20,695 nucleotides of DNA from Plasmodium relictum (lineage: Eukaryota > Apicomplexa > Aconoidasida > Haemosporida > Plasmodiidae). Shown one piece after another: positions 1 through 9,830 of this stretch. The notes under the pieces are model-generated. The model searched no databases and was not told where the DNA came from. It was given only the letters and a program-made list of their open reading frames with translations. The stretch spans positions 1 to 20,695 of the forward strand of contig NW_021628371.1 of the NCBI RefSeq assembly GCF_900005765.1, written 5' to 3'. The first letter of the stretch is position 1. Each line of letters starts with the position of its first letter. A program made the position numbers and the translations under genes.

Positions 1-90
1 TTAACTTCAATTAAATATTATGCATCATAAGAAAACAGTATATATATATATACTGTTTTCTTATGATGCATAATATTTAATTGAAGTTAA
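1..90. repeat. 90-bp perfect palindrome at the window edge
   Basis: The first 45 bases are the exact reverse complement of the next 45, with the centre in a (TA)n tract. The right arm is ordinary family-A LTR body, matching positions about 390-435 and 20360-20405. The left arm is therefore an inverted copy of the same LTR segment. Either two LTRs lie head to head, or the sequence folds back on itself at a contig end as an assembly artefact. The palindrome itself is read directly; its origin is inferred. Confidence 0.9.
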
Positions 91-302
91 ATTTTACTAC
101 ATCTTTTAATAAACTTATTAACAGTTATAAATGAGTTTTTATTTACAAAGAATTAATATCTTCTTTTAATTAAAAACATACAATTAATTTATAACAATTT
201 ATTAAGTCAAAATTTATGATATTCAATGTTATTTCAAAAATATACATTGAATAATACATAAATATTTCTCTTATCTCTTAAGTTTTAATAAGTTAACATT
301 TC
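46..302 (+). mobile_element. Family-A LTR fragment (A0), both ends missing
   Basis: This is internal LTR sequence nearly identical to 390-650 and 20360-20610. It lacks the TG-hairpin start, because its left side is the palindrome centre. It also lacks the 3' third: at about 302 it switches abruptly, within a few bases of shared CTTT, into the 5' hairpin loop of the next copy. This looks like an LTR-LTR recombination or truncation joint. There is no reading frame. Confidence 0.7.
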
Positions 303-940
303 CTTTGCTAGAGTATTAAACAAACAAATTAATAAAGAGCATGTATAACTAAGTATACGTTTATGTATATATATTCGTTTTTATTATATATATATATACT
401 GTTTTCTTATGATGCATAATATTTAATTGAAGTTAAATTTTACTGCATCTTTTAATAAACCTATTAAAAGTTATAAATGAGTTTTTATTTACAAAGAATT
501 AATATCTTCTTTTAATTAAAAACATACAAATAACTTATAACAATTTATTAAGTCAAAATTTTATGATATTCAATGTTATTTCAAAAATATACATTGAATA
601 ATACATAAATATTTCTCTTATCTCTTAAGTTTTTAATAAGTTAACATTTCTTTCTTTTAATTTTTATTTACACTAAAAATTAAAACATAACATAACATAA
701 CATTCATTCATTAAACTCTTCCCAAAAAAAAAAAAAAATATATTTAATTTTTTTTTTTTTTTAAATTACAAAGATGTATATATATATAAATAAACAAACA
801 AAAAAAAAATAACTTTATTTTTTTTTTTTTTTTTTTTTTATATATATAGGACTAGCGTCAGTGCATGGCTAACTTGTACGTATACAACTAGCAACTAGCT
901 TAGCATGCTACAAAAGGTTAATAATACCTTTTATTAACCA
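303..940 (+). mobile_element. Family-A LTR (A1), 5' end truncated
   Basis: The copy starts inside the hairpin loop (ctttgctagagt) and runs through the conserved blocks in order: the ATTAATAAAGAGC hairpin 3' arm, a (TA)n stretch, the middle body, a CATAACATAAC run, paired poly-A and poly-T tracts, a GTCAGTGCATGG block, and the terminal hairpin GGTTAATAA-n6-TTATTAACC ending in CCA. About 25 bases are missing at the 5' end. The middle part is nearly identical to the copy at 20242-20695, so these two are the youngest-looking pair in the window. It is classed as an LTR by its TG/CA ends and by the target duplications of sister copies. Confidence 0.75.
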
Positions 941-949
941 CTAGGGTAT

Positions 950-1552
950 TGATTTATTAATTACTTGCTTAATAGCTTTACTAGAGTATTAAACAATCAA
1001 ATTAATAAAGAGAATGTATAAATAAATATATGTTTTTATATATATATATTTGTTTTTATTATATATATAATGGTTTCTTATGATGTATCATATTTAATTT
1101 AATTTAAAGTTTATTGCACTTTTTAATAAGTATGTTAAACTGTTATAAAGGAATTTTTATTTACAATGAATAAGTATATTCTTTTATTTAAAGACACACA
1201 AAAATTATAACAAATAACAAAAATTAAGCTCTAATGCATTCAATGTTATTTCGAAATATACACATTTAATATAACATTAACATTATATTGTTTCATTTAT
1301 TAAGTTTTTCTTATTTAAGTTAATACTCTTTTTAATTTGAACAAACATCAACTGACAAAAAAAAAAAATAATTTTATTTTTTTTTTTTTTAATTACAAAG
1401 ACGTATATCCAATAAAATAAACAAACAAAAAAAAAATAACTTTATATATGTTTTTTTTTCTTTTAACTAGCGCCAGTGCATAGCTGACTTGTGCATACAT
1501 GACTGGTATACTAAATGTACTACAAAAGATTGATAACAACTTTTATTAACCA
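950..1552 (+). mobile_element. Family-A LTR (A2), full length
   Basis: It begins TGATTTATTAATTACTTGC and ends in TTTTATTAACCA, both diagnostic ends of the family. The 5' hairpin arms, poly-A/poly-T pairs, GCCAGTGCAT block and 3' terminal hairpin are all present over 603 bp. The 5-bp flanks are GGTAT on the left and CCTAT on the right, matching at only 3 of 5, so the target duplication is weak or mutated. It lies 9 bases after the end of A1 and directly abuts the next A body. Confidence 0.75.
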
Positions 1553-2570
1553 CCTATATAGCATTTAATTTGAATTAAGTAATTCTGTATTTCTTAAAAA
1601 ACATATTTTCTTTGACAAATATATATTTATTTACAAAGAATTAATATATTCTTTTAACTTAGAAACGAACACAAATAATTAAGCCACAACTAATAACAAA
1701 ATTAAATTATAAGTTATTTACTATTATTTCAAAATATACAAATTGAATACAACACAAACATTACACTTCTAATTCACTAAAAGAAAATAAAAAGTTTTCT
1801 TATCGTTACTTTTAATACATTAATTTTTATGCAAGTAAAAACAAATTCTTCATATATTGATTTATTAATTGGATATTCAAAGACTCGAATAAAAGTAATG
1901 AATATCCAAGTTAATAAAGAGCAAATTTTAGGACTACTTTATAATTTTATATTATAGATTTTATTTATAATACAAAATTAATTAAATTACTAAAATTTTT
2001 TTAAAATCTACAAAAGTTAAAAAAAATAAAAGCAATCCACTTGCTAATCTTTTCTCATTTAATTTCTCTCTTCTTTTTAAAATCTTTCTTTTTTTTCCAA
2101 AAAAAAGAATTTAAAAAAAATATAATTTTTTTTTATTTAAAAAAATAAAACATGCAAAAAAAAAATAAAAAAAATAAAAAAAAGACATAATATAACCGAG
2201 ATGTGTCTCAAAAAAAATATATATAATTAGACACACTAAATTAGTCAATATTCTAATAGCTTAATTTTTTAGCATGCAATACTTTCCTAAAGGAGACATA
2301 ATTATTTAAATTTTAAATATTTAAAATGCATATTAAGGGCAATGGATTTATTCATTGACCATATATCATTTAACAACCAACAAAAAAAAATTTTTTAAAT
2401 TTTTTTTTTAATAATCACAAAAATATATAAAGAATAAAATAAACAAACAAAAAAAAATAACTATGTATATTTTTTTTTTTTAACTAATGTCAGTGCACGG
2501 CTGACTTTTATTTTCCGGATTGGTAACCCATTTTATTTTACAAAAGGTTAATAACATTTTTTATTAACCA
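1553..2570 (+). mobile_element. Family-A LTR (A3), 5' truncated and split by a B insertion
   Basis: Positions 1553-1857 are A-type body (GCATTTAATTTGAATTAAG and onward), matching 18525-18830. The rest of the body resumes at 2367, after the nested B LTR, and continues through the poly-A/poly-T tracts and a GTCAGTGCACGGCTGAC block to a terminal hairpin and the ending ATTAACCA at 2570. The first roughly 100 bases of the LTR are missing, with A2 abutting the break. Removing the B insert restores the A order seen in uninterrupted copies, so A3 predates B1. Confidence 0.7.
1858..2361 (+). mobile_element. Family-B solo LTR (B1) nested in an A copy
   Basis: This 504-bp element starts TGATTTATTAATTGGATATTC and ends TTCATTGACCA. 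It is flanked by a perfect 5-bp direct repeat TATAT (1853-1857 and 2362-2366). TG...CA ends with a 5-bp duplication are the signature of an LTR inserted by a retroviral-type integrase. The 5' end forms a long hairpin: GGATATTCA pairs with TGAATATCC, extended by TTATTAA/TTAATAA. Family B also has a distinctive core, ATAACCGAGATGTGTCT, at 2191-2207. There is no internal domain, so it is a solo LTR. Two other copies lie at 7636-8172 and 10124-10662. Confidence 0.85.
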
Positions 2571-2925
2571 CTTAATGTGTACTTATATGAAATTTATAAA
2601 AATATACTTAAAATTATAAAATAATCAAAAAAAATATTTATAAAGAAAATTTTAACATATGTATAAAATAAATTAACTTAAATTTAATATATTTAAAATT
2701 TTTAAAAACAATTTATCTTTTATAAGTTCTTAAATTTTTTTATTGTTTGAAAAACTTCAAGAACTCTTTTATGTACATATTTTTATTACAGTAAATATGT
2801 AATTAAATTGCAACCTTTTGTATGTACATAAATATTTATTATTTTTTTGATATCTTTTTATTGGAATTGGTATGCGATTAACCACAGTCCTAATATGTGT
2901 ATACACCTAATATTAAAAATAAAAA
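2571..2925. other. AT-rich intergenic stretch, no gene seen
   Basis: No convincing reading frame was found on either strand. The stretch ends near a hairpin (GTCAATAATAAC...TTATTAATCA, about 2927-2951) that resembles the 3' end hairpin of the LTRs and could be an LTR terminus in either orientation. Confidence 0.4.
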
Positions 2926-3929
2926 AGGTCAATAATAACTTTTATTAATCAATTATTAATATTTTAAAATATTTATAAACAAATTTAAAATAAACTTTAA
3001 TAATTATTTATCATTTCAGCTAGTAAATATATACACACATCTAAGTTAATATTATGCACCCGCTATATTTACTCGTCCCAAAAAATTTATTACTAAAAAA
3101 AAAATTTTTAATTATTTTTTTTTTTCTAGTGAATATAATAAAATAAAATGAGCCACAAGTACTAAAAACATGTAGAGAAATGTACATATGAAGGCATGCA
3201 AGTCAGTAGAAATATACAAGTACTTAATGTAATGTAAAAAAAAATATATATACATTTTTTTTTTCTAGTACACAAGTTATAATGCTATCTACCTGATTAA
3301 TAAAAAAAATTGTTATTAACTTTTTGTAAAATAAAACGAGATACTAGTCCAGAAAACATAAGTCATATATACATTGATGCTAGTTAAAAAAAAATATATA
3401 AAGTGATATTTTTTTTTTTTTGTGGATTGATATTTATTTGAATTAAAAAGGGAATTAATTTTTATTTACATAAAAACTTAATGAAAAAATATAATGTTTA
3501 TGTTTTATTTAATTTGTATATTTTGAAGTAACATTGAATAAATCAGAGTTTAATTTTTGTCATTTGTTATAAATTTTGTTTTTGTTTTTAATTAAAAAAA
3601 TATACTTATTTTTTGTAAATAAAAACACATTTATAAAAGTAAACATATATCTGTTGAACAATACAGAATTATTTAATTCAAATTAAATATTATATATTAT
3701 AAAATGCCTCTTATATATACAATAAAATAAGTATATATATATAAAAAAATACATATTTGGTTATACAATTCTCTTTATTAATTTGTTTGTTCAATACTCT
3801 AGCAAAGTCTTTGAGCAGGCACTAATAATTCACTACCTTACAAAATTTATGGGAACAAGATAAAATTTATTTATATAATATTCTTTATTAATATTATTGA
3901 AATTGATCAATAATATCATTCATTGATCA
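2926..3929 (-). mobile_element. Possible third LTR type (C), interrupted by A5
   Basis: Read on the minus strand, a TG start at 3929 (TGATCAATGAATGATATT) leads into a hairpin ATATTATTGA...TCAATAATAT and then ATTAATAAAGAAT. This is the same architecture as the 5' ends of A and B but a different sequence. The A5 solo LTR interrupts it at 3289-3837. A possible end is the terminal-type hairpin near 2926-2951, which would make C about 460 bp without A5, but its last bases are not a clean CA and no target duplication matches. The 5' end is fairly persuasive; the 3' end is a guess. Confidence 0.4.
3294..3832 (-). mobile_element. Family-A solo LTR (A5), minus strand, perfect TSD
   Basis: This is a 539-bp element on the minus strand. 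Its 5' end is at 3832 (TGAATTATTAGTGCC), with the family loop ACTTTGCTAGAGT and ATTAATAAAGAG. Its 3' end is at 3294 (TTTATTAATCA). It is flanked by an exact 5-bp direct repeat CTACC (3289-3293 and 3833-3837). The terminal hairpin AGTTAATAA...TTATTAATC, the GTTAAA block and the poly-A/poly-T pair are all visible in reverse complement. There is no internal coding region, so it is a solo LTR. Confidence 0.88.
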
Positions 3930-4263
3930 TTTATTTTGCTTTATAATCTCAATCTCTTTTAGTGTGTTTTCACCTGCATCATTTACATAATTATTCAAAT
4001 AATATATTTGAGCATTACTTTTTTCATAAATATCAAAATAGTCTTTAGGTTTTAATTCAGAAAATAACCATGGACTCTTCATAGTCCTATCAGTAACATG
4101 TATTAGATTCTTTAACTGAGCTTCATATATCTCTCTTGTTTTATTACTTAGTAATTTTATCTTAATAAAATTTGAATTTCTTTATCTCTATAATAAATAC
4201 AGATACTGCTTTTAGTCTTCCATTTTCAATTTTAGTTACTTTATATGTTATTTGATTTACTAA
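3927..4263 (-). pseudogene. Frameshifted coding remnant of unknown identity
   Basis: On the minus strand about 110 codons read through with only one frameshift, near 4163-4172. The base composition is noticeably richer in G and C than the neighbours. The upstream part includes TYKVTKIENGRLKAVSV; the downstream part includes KSPWLFSELKPKDYFDIYEK and DAGENTLKEIE, and ends in TGA at 3927-3929. I do not recognise the family. The TGA is also the first three bases of the LTR-like start of C on the same strand, which is where the 3' end of a retroelement pol would lie next to its 3' LTR. It could instead be a host-gene fragment. The upstream end runs into LTR A11. Confidence 0.55.
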
Positions 4264-4412
4264 TTATACATTCAATGACTTTGCTTGATTAATGGATAAT
4301 TAAATTAATAAAGAGCATATAGATAAATATTTACTAATTTTTATTAGGTTTTGTTACTTCTCTTACGTAGAATTTGAATTTAGAATTAATTTTAGAAATA
4401 ATTTTCAAAAAA
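4253..4412 (+). mobile_element. Family-A LTR 5' fragment (A11)
   Basis: It begins TGATTTACTAATTATAC, followed by AATGACTTTGC and AATTAATAAAGAGC, the family-A 5' hairpin region in degenerate form. The A body fades after about 160 bases, where another A 5' end begins. It overlaps the open end of the coding remnant on the other strand. It is old or truncated. Confidence 0.5.
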
Positions 4413-4991
4413 TAGTTCAGTAATTGTCCGTTCAATCGCTTTACTATAATATTGAACACACAAATTAATAAAAATATGTGTATATGATTATACAGATATT
4501 CTGTTTTTTACTAATTTTTTTTACTTTTAGAATAAATAAATTTATATGGTCAATATTTAATTTAACTAAGCATCTTTTTATTGTTTCAAAGATATTTATT
4601 TACTGTAACAAATGCACATTATATTCTTGTTAAAAATGCATATCCTCTTTTAAATTATGATTATGTAAAATAATTTAATTACAACAAATGTCAAATTTAA
4701 TTTAAAGTTATATAACTATTTTTAATGACATAGAAATTAAATGTATCAAAAAAAGATACTCTATTTATTTAAAATAAAATGTTTTAATAATGTTTTTATC
4801 TTTTATAAATTTAATTAAATCCCTTTTATAATAAGATTCTTAATCTTCATTCCGAGAAAAAAATATTTTAAAAAAATGATTATACATTTTTTTTTTTTTA
4901 AATAACATTATTACACGGATAATCCACATTCTCATGATTGGAAAAGTGAATTTTATTATTGCACAAAATTATTAATATCTTTTATTAACCA
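4413..4991 (+). mobile_element. Family-A LTR (A12), degenerate but full length
   Basis: The 5' end is diverged (AGTTCAGTAATTGTCCG, about 10 of 14 matches to the family start) but is followed by a recognisable loop and ATTAATAAA. The 3' end is clear: TATTAATATCTTTTATTAACCA at 4970-4991. At 579 bp its length is typical. The flanks AAAAA and AACAT match at only 3 of 5, in keeping with an old insertion. Confidence 0.55.
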
Positions 4992-6004
4992 AACATTTAT
5001 CCCCGATCCCTGAAACTTAAATTTTGAAAACTGAAATATTTTATTTATTTACTGTAAAAGTTAATAAATATAAATCCCACTTACAAATATTAAACTTTTT
5101 CTAAACAAAACAAAGGAGATATATGTAGTTCAATTAAACAAATTAATACTAATTAAAAATAAAAAAGGCCAAATCCAATATATTAATTAAAATATAAATG
5201 CTATTTTAATATTTACCGGATAAATAATGTTTCACTATACGATATTAGTAATAATAATACTAAAATAAATGAACAGATACAAAGAACTGATATCGTAAAA
5301 CAATCTAAAAAATATAAAATTAAGTAATACCATTATTTTTCCCTAAATGATGGAGCATAGCCAACAAATAGAATTATCAACTGACTTATATTAGGAAAGA
5401 AGAGAATGTATTTCATAGTTTAATTTTATATGTAATGTATTTATGCAAAATACTCATATTAATATGCTTACAATAAAATATGTACACTTCATTACATGCT
5501 TCATTATATAAAATAAAGAAAAAGTAATATTTCTTTTTATAAATATATATATATATATATATGTCAATGATATTACATTTTTTTTTGCTAATTGGTAGAA
5601 AAAAATAATTATTTTATTTTATATTTATTTTTATTCTTAAGATATTATGTTCGTGTGGTTATAAATTATTATTTCTGTTCTTTAGATATTGACTTAAATG
5701 ATTGGTAAATAACAAAATTAATATTGAGTAACAAGTAAATGAAAAGCTATATAAATATAGTAAAAAAATTTTAATTTTAAATAAAATTTTGTCTTTATTT
5801 TGCATAATTATTAAAGAATTAATTATTATTTAAAATAAATTTTATTTAATGAATTAAATATATACATATCTCTATATATAACATTCATTAATTTAACTAT
5901 TTAAAATGCTATGAAGACCTTTGATCAATCAATTAATAAGTCACACACACACACAAAAAAAAAAATTTATTTTAACAATACAAAATTTTATCAAAAAAAA
6001 TTAG
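4992..6004. other. AT-rich intergenic stretch, no gene seen
   Basis: No supported reading frame was found. It contains a (TA)n microsatellite at about 5541-5562 and a short (CA)n run at 5942-5956 followed by poly-A, just before LTR A4. The slightly more mixed sequence at 5340-5400 was read in all frames and is broken by stops. Confidence 0.5.
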
Positions 6005-6009
6005 AATTC

Positions 6010-6570
6010 CGATTTATTAACTGATCGTTTAATGACTTTGCTAGAGTATTAAACAAACAAATTAATAAAGAACATGTATAACTAAGTATACGTTTATATA
6101 TATATATCAGTTTATATATATAGTTTTTATGATGCATAATATTTGAGTTAAATTTTACTACATCTTTTAATAAACTTATTAATTTATTCAATGTTATTTC
6201 GAAATATACATCGATTATAACAAAAAAATTATAAGTTTTTATTTTTTATTTTTATAAGTTAAAAATATATCTTTATTTCTTAAAAACTTCCCCACACAAA
6301 AAAAAAAATAATTTAAAATTTTTTTTTTTAAAATATGTCAAAAAAAAATAAACAAAAAAAAAAAATATATATATATTTTTTTATTTTTTTTATTTTTATT
6401 AGTGTCAGTACACATTAGTTTGTACATACACATATAATAAACTAACTTAGTGTACTACAAAAATTATAATATCTTTTGTTAATTAGTCAGTGCATGGGTA
6501 ATTTGTATATGCACATATAGTAACCTAGCGTATTGTACTGAAAAAGGTTAATAATAGCTTTTATTAACAA
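6010..6570 (+). mobile_element. Family-A solo LTR (A4), perfect TSD
   Basis: This 561-bp element is flanked by an exact 5-bp direct repeat AATTC (6005-6009 and 6571-6575). Its ends are CGATTTATTAAC and TTATTAACAA, each one change from the family consensus TG and CA. The 5' hairpin, loop ACTTTGCTAGAGT and poly-A/poly-T pairs are intact. The 3' module (GTCAGT... block plus terminal hairpin) occurs twice in tandem, at about 6399-6480 and 6484-6570, which is peculiar to this copy. A 66-codon frame on the opposite strand is only the reverse reading of the LTR. Confidence 0.88.
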
Positions 6571-7243
6571 AATTCCTAACATGGAGCCATGACCTTTTTG
6601 ATACTATTAAAGAATATAATGATAATAATAAAATTAAAGTTATCATACTAATATGTTTTTTATTTATTCCATATAATTATAATTTTTATAATTTTATATT
6701 GTGATTTGTGTATTATATTTTTTCCTTTTATATAATAAATGATAAAAAATTAAAAATTAAAAATATTATGACTATATAAATTTTAATAAGAAAAATAATG
6801 TATTCCTTTTTTTTTCTAAAATAAAAGCTTTTTTTCCTAAGCTACATATAAATACTCATTTTATGGAAAAAAAAAATTTTTTATATATGCAGACAAATGA
6901 GAAATACATCAATAGAATTTTAATTCAATCTATTATTACAATACATAATTAAAAAATAGTAACTAATATATACTAAAATTCACTTAACATAAAATAATAA
7001 CAAAAGTGTTATCTATAAATTTTAAGAATATATCGTTTGATTGTTGCAAATTATTTATTCTTCTATTACTTATTTTATTTCAATTTTTGTTACTTTTAAT
7101 AGAGTAATAATTAATAGATATCTTGCTTATCTAGCTACATACCCTTCTAAAATAATTTTTAATTCAATTTATCACTAATCTTTAAATTATACCTTAATTT
7201 TACCACCAAATTTCTAATAAATAATCCATTATATGTTTCCTTA
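6571..7243. other. AT-rich stretch downstream of the RNase H remnant, no gene seen
   Basis: If the pol remnant at 7244-7581 once continued, its integrase part should lie here on the minus strand. I read it and found no zinc-binding or catalytic motif of an integrase. There is no other convincing coding signal. Confidence 0.45.
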
Positions 7244-7581
7244 TCATATAATGAATATAAGAAATAACCGAATAAAATTAATTTCTTTGAAATAAACTAA
7301 ATGTGACGATAGTATGATTATAAATATGTTTTGGTATAATTTTTTTAATGTAGTATAACGTAAAAAATATATATCTATATGCTCCTTTCGTTCATTAAGT
7401 AATAATTTTATTTCTCTTACTCCTTCTCCCACGGTATAATTAATAATAAGCATATTCTAGTAATTTTAGATTTTTCTGTACAAATTTATATTTATCGATA
7501 GTAAAATATAATCCTTCCCCTATTAAGTCAGATGCTAAAGTTAAATCTCATAATACTGCTATATAAGAAACTATAATTTTT
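7244..7581 (-). pseudogene. Decayed Ty3/Gypsy pol fragment, RNase H-like
   Basis: On the minus strand two overlapping frames together resemble the RNase H domain of Ty3/Gypsy polymerases. TLASDLIGEGLYF (about 7504-7541) fits the usual TDASxxGxGxxL block with the first Asp lost. NYTVGEGVREIKLLL, at the start of an open 69-codon frame (7244-7453), fits the NYSVxEKExLAI block. RYTTLKKLYQ further on fits the TDHxxLKxL block. At least one frameshift (near 7450) and an upstream stop break it. The motif order and spacing are right for the family, but the similarity is by eye only. It is non-functional. Confidence 0.6.
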
Positions 7582-7635
7582 TTTTATTTCTTTTCTTTAT
7601 ATACTCATTATACTTATCCATTGTGCTTTTATATC

Positions 7636-8172
7636 TAATTTATTAGTTGGTTATTCAACGACTTTAATAAAAACAATGAATATCCAAGTTAATAAAGGGG
7701 AAATTTTAGGACTCCTTTATAATTTTGTATTAAAGCTTCTATATAATGCAAAATTAATTAAATCGCCTTTAAAAACTAAAATCTATAATAAGTTAAAAAT
7801 TTAATTGACACAATCCACTTGCCATCCTTTTTTCATTTATTCTTTTCACATGAAAAATTCTCCCCAAAAAAAAGTTAAAAAAATATGCAAAAAAAAACAT
7901 AAAAATAAATACACAAAAAAAAAATAGACATTAATATAATTATAACCGAGATGTGTCTAAAAAAAAATCTTTTATTAGACACACTAAGTTGGTCTCAGTG
8001 CTAATGCTTTAGCTTTTACATACAATGAACTCCTAGATAAGACAAAATAAAATTTTTTCATATTAATTGGTTGGTGTTATTCAATTAATCATTCACATGT
8101 ATAAATAAGTTTTGTTAAGGAAAAACTTAAAACTGCATATTAATTAAGATAAATGAATTTATTCATTGATCG
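7636..8172 (+). mobile_element. Family-B LTR (B2), older copy
   Basis: It starts TAATTTATTAGTTGGTTATTC and ends TTCATTGATCG, with both terminal dinucleotides one step from TG and CA. The hairpin arms (GGTTATTCA with TGAATATCC) and the core ATAACCGAGATGTGTCT at 7942-7958 are retained. The core is followed by a stem TGTGTCTAA...TTAGACACA. The flanks ATATC and ATAGT share three bases, so any target duplication has decayed. At 537 bp it matches the length of B3. Confidence 0.75.
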
Positions 8173-9524
8173 ATAGTACATCAAACAATAAAACTAATAA
8201 ATAAAATGTAAAATAGCATCAATTAATTTTATTTATTCTATAATAACTTATAGATAATATAAAAAATCGTTATCTATGTATACCTTATAATATGAAATAA
8301 AGGAATTATTTCATTTAAAATTTATAATCCTCTAATTGAAGATATTTCAAATAAATATTTTATATTTTTCAATAAATTATTAAATATTAAAAAGTAGTTC
8401 TATAGTTTAATAAAAATTCTCAATTATTTTATTAAAATTGTTTCATATAAAAAAAAAATATTCTTAAAACTTTCTCATATTTATATATATATATATTAAA
8501 AGGATATTTTGTTCTCCAAAAAAGAAAAGTATTGTTAAAAAAAAATAATAATTCTTTTTTATTAATGTACATATTTCCAGTAATCTCATTTTCTTAAATA
8601 CTTTTTGTACATAACTAAAATATTACCCTTATTACATTTCATCGTAGTGAGTAATTAAAATAGCTACTGAACGAATTCTTGTTTTACATCCTATTATTAT
8701 TTAAAAAAAAGTAATATAACAAATAACATCTCAATTGTAGCTCATTAAACGATTCATGAAATGTTAATATATATTAAGTGGATAATCCTATTTAGTATAT
8801 TAATTCAAAATTTTTTAATATAATAAACTTTAAATAAATAAAACTGAAAATTTGTTCAAATATTTTAAAATTATATTCTTAACTAATATGTAAGCAAATA
8901 TTCAATTATCAAATAATTCTATGATTTTCCCTTTGTTAATAAAAATATTTTTAGCCCTTTATATAATGATAGTTAGCTGTTCATACGGAAAATGGAAAGT
9001 TATCAATAGTTAGTTTTAATAAAAAAAAAGATGACAATTTTTTTTTCCTGTGTGTTATTGTTCTTATAAAATCTATTTTTATTCATTTATAAATAAAAAA
9101 GTTTATTTTTTTTTGTATGCTTAAATATAAGGAATAATTTTCAACAAAAATGTTTTTGTAAAATTTTTGTTCATAAATAGAACTAATCTTTAAACAATAA
9201 AAAAATTAAATATGAAATTAAAAAGGAAAAAAAAATATTTTTTTTTTTATTGATATTTAATTTTTACTTATTCTTATTTTTTTAAACACTATTAATAACT
9301 ATAACTTAAATTTATTTGCTTGTTTTAATTAATTATTTAGATACCCAATAATTTTAATGAAGATTTAAATTTACAATAAAAATAAAGATATATTTTTATT
9401 TAAGTAAATAAGTGAATCTCAAATAATAATTGCCAAATTATATAAATTCTACGTATAAAATTTACATACGAGTATCATAAATATATTTTTACAATGAATA
9501 AAATCAGTAGAAGCATCTATAGAT
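8173..9524. other. Long AT-rich stretch, no gene seen
   Basis: I saw no coding signal, RNA gene or clear repeat. Poly-A and poly-T runs and an (AT)n tract near 8482-8496 are the only structure. The minus-strand LTR fragment ending at 9588 may extend into the right part, but its body is too diverged to follow. Confidence 0.45.
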
Positions 9525-9588
9525 ACTCTTTGTTAATTTGTCTGTTCAATAGTATAGCAAATCCATTAAACAGACAACCAATGAATCA
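9525..9588 (-). mobile_element. Family-A LTR 5'-end fragment (A13), minus strand
   Basis: On the minus strand it starts TGATTCATTGGTTGTCTG at 9588. It has the loop GATTTGCTATACT and ends ATTAACAAAGAG. The hairpin arms TTGTCTGTT and AACAGACAA pair perfectly over 9 bases, although they differ from other copies. The remaining LTR body downstream is not recognisable. Confidence 0.6.
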
Positions 9589-9649
9589 ATGAAACAAATA
9601 ATTTTTTTCATTCTTTTTTTTTGAGTAAACTTTTCATAAAGAATCAGGC

Positions 9650-9699
9650 AATATGTTTAATACTCTAGCAAAGTCATTAAATAGACAATTAATAAATCA
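9650..9699 (-). mobile_element. Family-A LTR 5'-end fragment (A14), minus strand
   Basis: On the minus strand TGATTTATTAATTGTC at 9699 is followed by AATGACTTTGCTAGAGTATT and then breaks off at about 9650. Only the first 50 bases of the LTR remain. It lies 60 bases from A13 in the same orientation. Confidence 0.6.
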
Positions 9700-9762
9700 A
9701 TTTGATAATCCAATTGGGTTCTTTTTATATCATTTTATATATAACTTGCATTTGCCAACAAA

Positions 9763-9830
9763 TGATTTATTAATTGACAGTTTGAATATTTTTGCAATAT
9801 TTTAAATAGTCAAAGTAATAAGGAGAATAT
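9763..9830 (+). mobile_element. Diverged LTR 5' end (A15)
   Basis: TGATTTATTAATTGACAG leads into an imperfect hairpin closed by GTCAAAGTAATAAGGAG. This is the same architecture as families A and B but a diverged loop. The body beyond about 9830 cannot be followed confidently; it may continue to the B3 insertion point at 10119. Confidence 0.45.

Noticed and set aside
950-1552. A clean target duplication for LTR A2
   Set aside because: GGTAT and CCTAT match at only three of five bases, which AT-rich sequence gives easily by chance.
2191-2245. tRNA-like or pol III gene in the family-B core
   Set aside because: ACCGAGATGTGTCT has no A box or B box match and no cloverleaf could be folded around it.
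5991-6191. 66-codon minus-strand frame across the start of LTR A4
   Set aside because: It is the reverse reading of the LTR hairpin region; the same short peptide (SLLICLFNTLAKSLN) appears opposite other A copies and is unrelated to a gene.
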